Of a stretch of DNA of 64,000 bases, positions 60,538-64,000 are shown piece by piece. The notes under the pieces are model-generated. The model had not been told where the DNA came from, searched no databases, and saw only the letters and a program-made list of their open reading frames with translations. Position 1 is the stretch's first letter, and every line of letters starts with the position of its first letter. Made by a program: the position numbers and the translations under genes. Source of the DNA: Flavobacterium sp. SUN046 (GTDB taxonomy: Bacteria > Bacteroidota > Bacteroidia > Flavobacteriales > Flavobacteriaceae); NCBI RefSeq assembly GCF_028867965.1, contig NZ_JAPQNT010000005.1, positions 62,001-126,000 of the forward strand, written 5' to 3'.

Positions 60538-61443
60538 TTAAATTTGTTTTCTCGTTATTAAATTGCGTCCTGGCATTCTAACGGGTAATAATCCAGATTT
60601 CAAAATTATTCTTTGTCCTCGTTGTCCTGCAACAAATGATGCAAACTTATTTCCAAGTCCATGATAACCTTGACAATCTATAATATACAAATCACGTGCC
60701 AAAGGATATTTTTTCATTCCAATTTCATCTTGACTTGGGTAAATGAATTCGTTATCGGTACCTTTAACACTCATTATGTTTACTGAATTAATATATTGTT
60801 GCATTTCTAATTTTGGCTGTATCATCCAATTAATTCCAACAACACCTATTAAATCTTCATTCTTTGAAACATATTTTATAACTTCATCATTAGTTTTGAA
60901 CGAAAATATTCCTTTTTCAGGTAAGTTATTTACTCCTGCTAATTCACAAATGTAACGAACAGTACTTGAATTAGGATTATCAAATACTAATCCTTTTATA
61001 CCATTTTGTTTTCCTTTAACAAAGTCGATTACATCTTTTAAAGCTACCAAAGTGTCATTTGAAGTTTTACTTTTTATAAAAGCTACTGCATCAGTCGCAA
61101 TTTTGGTTGTTCTTGGAACAATTTTCTTTTGCGCCAAAATATTAGTTTCTTGTTCATTCAACTTTCTTGAAAGAACAATAATAGCAGCTTTATTATCAAA
61201 TAGTGATACTATACTTTCTTTTTCTGATTCAGGAATTAGAGTAATTTTAGCAGTACTTGAATTTTCAAAAACTGTCAATTGATCTTCAATAATTGGCAGT
61301 AAAGTTTCGTCGACTAATACATTAGCTTTAGTTTCTGAAACTGTTGTCTCATTGCTTGAATTGTTTTGTTTTTTATTACAAGAAAAAACTAACAAAATCA
61401 AACCCAATATTAAGAAAATACTATTTTTAATATATTTATTCAT
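60538..61443 (-). CDS. PstS-like periplasmic substrate-binding lipoprotein
   Basis: The 301-aa protein has a lipoprotein signal peptide with lipobox Cys (LLVFSCNKKQ) and a PBP-like-2 domain of the PstS type (VLVDETLLPIIEDQLTVFEN, AVAFIKSKTSNDTLVALKDV, IIDCQGYHGLGNKFASFVAG). No pstCAB genes are nearby. It lies in the TonB operon: its start overlaps the preceding 75-aa gene by 4 nt. In flavobacteria such PstS-like proteins in TonB/ExbBD clusters may deliver a ligand to, or sense it for, the energised system, rather than an ABC importer. Confidence 0.85.
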   Translation of the reverse strand: MNKYIKNSIFLILGLILLVFSCNKKQNNSSNETTVSETKANVLVDETLLPIIEDQLTVFENSSTAKITLIPESEKESIVSLFDNKAAIIVLSRKLNEQETNILAQKKIVPRTTKIATDAVAFIKSKTSNDTLVALKDVIDFVKGKQNGIKGLVFDNPNSSTVRYICELAGVNNLPEKGIFSFKTNDEVIKYVSKNEDLIGVVGINWMIQPKLEMQQYINSVNIMSVKGTDNEFIYPSQDEIGMKKYPLARDLYIIDCQGYHGLGNKFASFVAGQRGQRIILKSGLLPVRMPGRNLITRKQI

Positions 61444-61667
61444 TCTTCTTTATTTGAATTATAAAAACGCAAAAGCCTTGTTATAGCATAAACTATTAAT
61501 AGAACGCCAAATGCAATTCTATATTTTGGTTGCAAATTAAATGGTGACGATTCCCAAAACAAGAATACAACACCAAGTGTTAAATAAATCAAAAAAAACA
61601 AAATTCCTATAAATAGAAGAAATCGCTCTTTAAGCGATTTCTTCTTATAGTATGTAATCAAATTCAT
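61440..61667 (-). CDS. Small two-helix membrane protein of the TonB operon
   Basis: The 75-aa protein has two hydrophobic helices (about 15-36, FLLFIGILFFLIYLTLGVVF, and 48-65, IAFGVLLIVYAITRLL) and basic flanks. Its start overlaps the tonB stop by 1 nt and its end overlaps the PstS-like gene by 4 nt, so the genes are tightly coupled. No named family; similar small proteins accompany this cluster in other Bacteroidota (general knowledge, not checked). Confidence 0.7.
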   Translation of the reverse strand: MNLITYYKKKSLKERFLLFIGILFFLIYLTLGVVFLFWESSPFNLQPKYRIAFGVLLIVYAITRLLRFYNSNKEE

Positions 61668-62470
61668 TACTCTTCTGGAGTTTCAATTTTGATTGGAATT
61701 TGGTAAGAACATCTTACTTTTTTTCCGTTTTGTTCAGCTGGAGTCCATTTTGGACATTTGTTCAAAACTCTCATAGCTTCTTTACCAGTACCAAAACCAA
61801 TATCTCTCAACACTTTAATATCTGTTAAACTTCCGTCTTTTTCAACAACGAAAGAAACAAATACTTGACCTTTCAATCCTGGCTCATCTGGAGCTTGATA
61901 GTTATTTTTAATAAAGTTGTAGAACTTTGGTAATCCACCAGGAAATTCTGGTTTAACCTCAACACCTGCAGAGTTAAATAACTCATTAGTATCTTCAACT
62001 ACTTCCGCTTGCTTAGGTCCATCTCCAGGTGGCTCTAATCTTAAATCAGCATCGGGATCACCTTTAATAGTTTCAGAACCAATTTTTTTATTCTCAACTT
62101 CTTTATTTTTCGGTGGATCTTCAGTAATTTCCTCAGTTTTTGCAACTACCGGTTTTACAACCTTAACCTGATCCACTTTTGGCGGTGGTGGCGGTGGTGG
62201 TGGCAAGTTTTCTTTTGGTTTTTCTTTTGGAGGCATTTTTACCGTAGTAATTTTAGTATCCAAATTAGCAGAATCATCTGCTCCAGAATTACCAATAAGT
62301 TCGGCAATTTTAGGAGTTGCTACTGCTAAAGCAAAAACACAAGCTCCAATAAAAAAAGCAACCATTGAAGTGTTGTTGTTTTTCTTACGCAATTCATAAG
62401 CACCATAACTCTTGTTACGTCCTTCAAAAACAATGTCTAACCACTGTTTATTTAATAGGTCTAATTTCAT
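61667..62470 (-). CDS. tonB: TonB family energy transducer
   Basis: The 267-aa protein has a cytoplasmic N-terminus (WLDIVFEGRNKSYGAYELRK), one transmembrane helix (about 34-52), a Pro/Lys-rich spacer (PKENLPPPPPPPPKVDQVKV) and a C-terminal TonB domain (FPGGLPKFYNFIKNNYQAPD, GQVFVSFVVEKDGSLTDIKV, CPKWTPAEQNGKKVRCSYQI). It carries energy from ExbB/ExbD to outer-membrane receptors. The genes for ExbD lie directly upstream (12-nt spacer). Bacteroidota carry several TonB systems; this one's partners are not identified. Confidence 0.93.
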   Translation of the reverse strand: MKLDLLNKQWLDIVFEGRNKSYGAYELRKKNNNTSMVAFFIGACVFALAVATPKIAELIGNSGADDSANLDTKITTVKMPPKEKPKENLPPPPPPPPKVDQVKVVKPVVAKTEEITEDPPKNKEVENKKIGSETIKGDPDADLRLEPPGDGPKQAEVVEDTNELFNSAGVEVKPEFPGGLPKFYNFIKNNYQAPDEPGLKGQVFVSFVVEKDGSLTDIKVLRDIGFGTGKEAMRVLNKCPKWTPAEQNGKKVRCSYQIPIKIETPEE

Positions 62471-62481
62471 AGTTTATAGTA

Positions 62482-63060
62482 TTAAGGGTTAGGAACTGCA
62501 ACTAATTTTGCTTCTTCGGGTGTAATATCATTAACAATTGCATAAGTCGGAACGTTACAAATTGCCATTTCATCTAATATGTCAACTAAATTTTTATAGT
62601 TTGACTTTTTAGTAGGTTTAATAATTACAATTAAACCGTCTCCTTTTTTACTGTTTGGTTTAGCAGCACAATATTCAGCAACAGATTTTACTCTTTTTAG
62701 GATTTCAACACGAATTCCATCTTTTCCATAAACTGCATCTGTTGGTTTACCATTTGGTTCTGGTGCCTCTAGCAATCCATGAAACCACTTGATTTTATTG
62801 TCGGCACCAAGCATGATAGTCATTGTTCTCTTCTGATCAACTTTAATGTTTGTATCATCTTTAAGAGTGTCATTCTTATCAGGCAAGCCCAAATTCATAG
62901 ACTGTGGTTTAGATAACGAAGTGGTCAACATAAAGAACGTAATCAAAAGGAATGCCAAATCTACCATTGCAGTTAAATCTACTTTAGAGTTTTGTTTTTT
63001 ACTTCTAACCTTTCCGCTGCCTTTTTTGCCACCGCCATCGCCGGTATTTAATTCAGCCAT
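62482..63060 (-). CDS. ExbD/TolR family biopolymer transport protein (copy 2)
   Basis: The 192-aa protein has the ExbD transmembrane helix (about 27-50, VDLTAMVDLAFLLITFFMLT) with the essential membrane Asp (MVDLAF) and a periplasmic domain longer than in E. coli ExbD (141 aa). The C-terminus (NYKNLVDILDEMAICNVPTYAI) matches the end of ExbD/TolR. Two different ExbD genes in tandem are usual in Bacteroidota TonB clusters. It lies between the first exbD (17-nt spacer) and tonB. Confidence 0.93.
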   Translation of the reverse strand: MAELNTGDGGGKKGSGKVRSKKQNSKVDLTAMVDLAFLLITFFMLTTSLSKPQSMNLGLPDKNDTLKDDTNIKVDQKRTMTIMLGADNKIKWFHGLLEAPEPNGKPTDAVYGKDGIRVEILKRVKSVAEYCAAKPNSKKGDGLIVIIKPTKKSNYKNLVDILDEMAICNVPTYAIVNDITPEEAKLVAVPNP

Positions 63061-63077
63061 TTTATTTTTTTTATAAA

Positions 63078-63701
63078 TTAATAGTCTTTACCTCTTAGAC
63101 CTGTAACTAAATCAAACGTGTTGATGTCTTGGTCTTGTAAAATATCCATAATTTTTTTAATTTTTGGATATCCTAATTTAGAATCGCCTTTGATAGCGAA
63201 GTTAAGTTCTTTGTCATTTCCAATTTCAATATTGGCTTGACGCGCCTTGTAAATCCAATCTTTCAATTGGTGGTTTATAGAGTCGAATGGAACGCCAGTT
63301 TGAGTACCTGGTTTATTTCTTTCTGAACTCTTCATCTTAATTATTGCACTTAGACTTTCTATTGGAACACCAAAACTTTCCATTAAAGCGAATTGTTTTT
63401 TCTCTTCATCAGAAAAGGCAACTTTGTATTCATTACCCATCAACTCAAGAGTTTTCTCACGAAGTTCTCTTCCTTTGATGTCAAAAAATACATTTCCTTC
63501 TCCTTTTCCTACAGTTATAGTAACTAATCCATTTTCATTGATTTTGTTTTTCACTGTAGAACTTGGTGTGTCAACATTTATTGGTTCAGGCACTTTAGCA
63601 GTAGCCGTCAAAATAAAGAAAGTAAGCAAAAGGAAAGCTACATCACACATTGCTGTCATGTCGATTGATGATGCTTTTTTAGACGTTTTTATTTTAGCCA
63701 T
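63078..63701 (-). CDS. ExbD/TolR family biopolymer transport protein (copy 1)
   Basis: The 207-aa protein has the ExbD helix at residues about 12-36 (SIDMTAMCDVAFLLLTFFIL) with the membrane Asp (MCDVAF). The periplasmic domain is longer than usual and unlike that of the next gene, but the C-terminus (YPKIKKIMDILQDQDINTFD) fits the family. It follows exbB by 43 nt. With ExbB it forms the proton channel that powers TonB. Confidence 0.93.
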   Translation of the reverse strand: MAKIKTSKKASSIDMTAMCDVAFLLLTFFILTATAKVPEPINVDTPSSTVKNKINENGLVTITVGKGEGNVFFDIKGRELREKTLELMGNEYKVAFSDEEKKQFALMESFGVPIESLSAIIKMKSSERNKPGTQTGVPFDSINHQLKDWIYKARQANIEIGNDKELNFAIKGDSKLGYPKIKKIMDILQDQDINTFDLVTGLRGKDY

Positions 63702-63744
63702 AATGGTTCTTTTACTTAATTATTTTGTATAGAAATCTATACTA

Positions 63745-64000
63745 TTATTTTAAACTTCCTTTGAATCTTCTGTATGTATTAACGATTGAAGTACCTGCTT
63801 CATCAATAGAATAAGTCAAAGTATCAATTTTAGAAGTAAAGAAATTGTACATAATAATTGCTAATGCAGAAGTAGAAATACCAGTTGCAGTATTAATAAG
63901 TGCTTCAGAAATACTATTAGACAGTGCGCTTTGATCTGGTGTTCCTGCAGTTGCTAAAGCACCAAACGCTTTAATCATACCTGTTACTGTTCCTAACAAA
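63745..64000 (-). CDS. exbB: ExbB/TolQ/MotA family proton channel protein (partial)
   Basis: Only the last 84 residues lie in the window, with the N-terminus beyond the right edge; the apparent start codon (TTG) is an internal Leu. LLGTVTGMIKAFGALATAGT and ALINTATGISTSALAIIMYN are the conserved TM2-TM3 segments of ExbB/TolQ proteins. It is the first visible gene of the energy-transducing cluster. Confidence 0.9.
   Translation of the reverse strand, partial: LLGTVTGMIKAFGALATAGTPDQSALSNSISEALINTATGISTSALAIIMYNFFTSKIDTLTYSIDEAGTSIVNTYRRFKGSLK

Overview
The window looks like a chromosomal segment of a low-GC Bacteroidota, most likely a Flavobacterium or close relative. The reasons are the AT-rich codon use, the promoters of the TAnnTTTG (-7) type, secreted proteins with type IX secretion (T9SS) C-terminal sorting domains, an exbB-exbD-exbD-tonB cluster, GSCFA and DUF4230 family proteins, and abundant flavobacterial intergenic repeats. 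No rRNA, tRNA, CRISPR array or intact transposase was seen.

Layout. (1) 1-7558, plus strand: isoleucine/valine biosynthesis, the end of ilvE followed by ilvD, ilvB, ilvN, ilvC and ilvA. (2) 7559-11966: a small accessory island with a truncated RhuM-type gene and a two-gene AAA ATPase/subtilase module that matches the IetAS type of defence or incompatibility system, bordered by dispersed repeats. (3) 11967-29837, minus strand: a long aromatic and branched-chain catabolic run, read from a TetR regulator through paaE-A-B-C-D-G-H-I-J-Z-F-Y and then into a 2-oxoacid dehydrogenase (E2, E1) and a branched-chain aminotransferase. No phenylacetate-CoA ligase (paaK) is present, which suggests phenylacetyl-CoA may be made from phenylpyruvate by the linked dehydrogenase. 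A TetR-type operator lies at the start of transcription upstream of paaE. The spacers are full of CGCAAAG-type repeats. (4) 29907-44864, minus strand: secreted and surface proteins (an Ig-repeat adhesin with T9SS tail, a SUMF1-like protein, another T9SS protein, beta-propeller proteins), a TPR sensor kinase with a NarL/LuxR response regulator, DUF4230 and GSCFA proteins. (5) 45001-58653: housekeeping and envelope genes (ABC exporter, two VOC proteins, alaS, SRPBCC protein, M23 peptidase, MerR, LemA, two TPM proteins, a TonB-type outer-membrane barrel). (6) 58758-64000, minus strand: TPR protein, PstS-like lipoprotein, TonB, two ExbD and partial ExbB.

The most notable signal is a probable new regulon in region 4. 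Four promoters carry the same 20-bp inverted repeat AATACG-N8-CGTATT, each exactly 21 nt upstream of an nAnnTTTG -7 box. One of them drives the sensor kinase/response regulator operon itself, so the local two-component system is the obvious candidate regulator of the surrounding surface-protein genes. Other notable items are a five-copy structured intergenic element whose apical stem changes sequence but keeps pairing (possible Flavo-1-type RNA), an E2 acyltransferase whose flexible linkers are built from translated intergenic repeats, a PaaZ with an additional DinB/DUF1569-like domain, a seven-copy 121-bp tandem array that copies the 3' end of an M23 peptidase gene, and a TPR protein whose TGA stop is followed in frame by a 29-residue Lys-rich tail that ends at a terminator.
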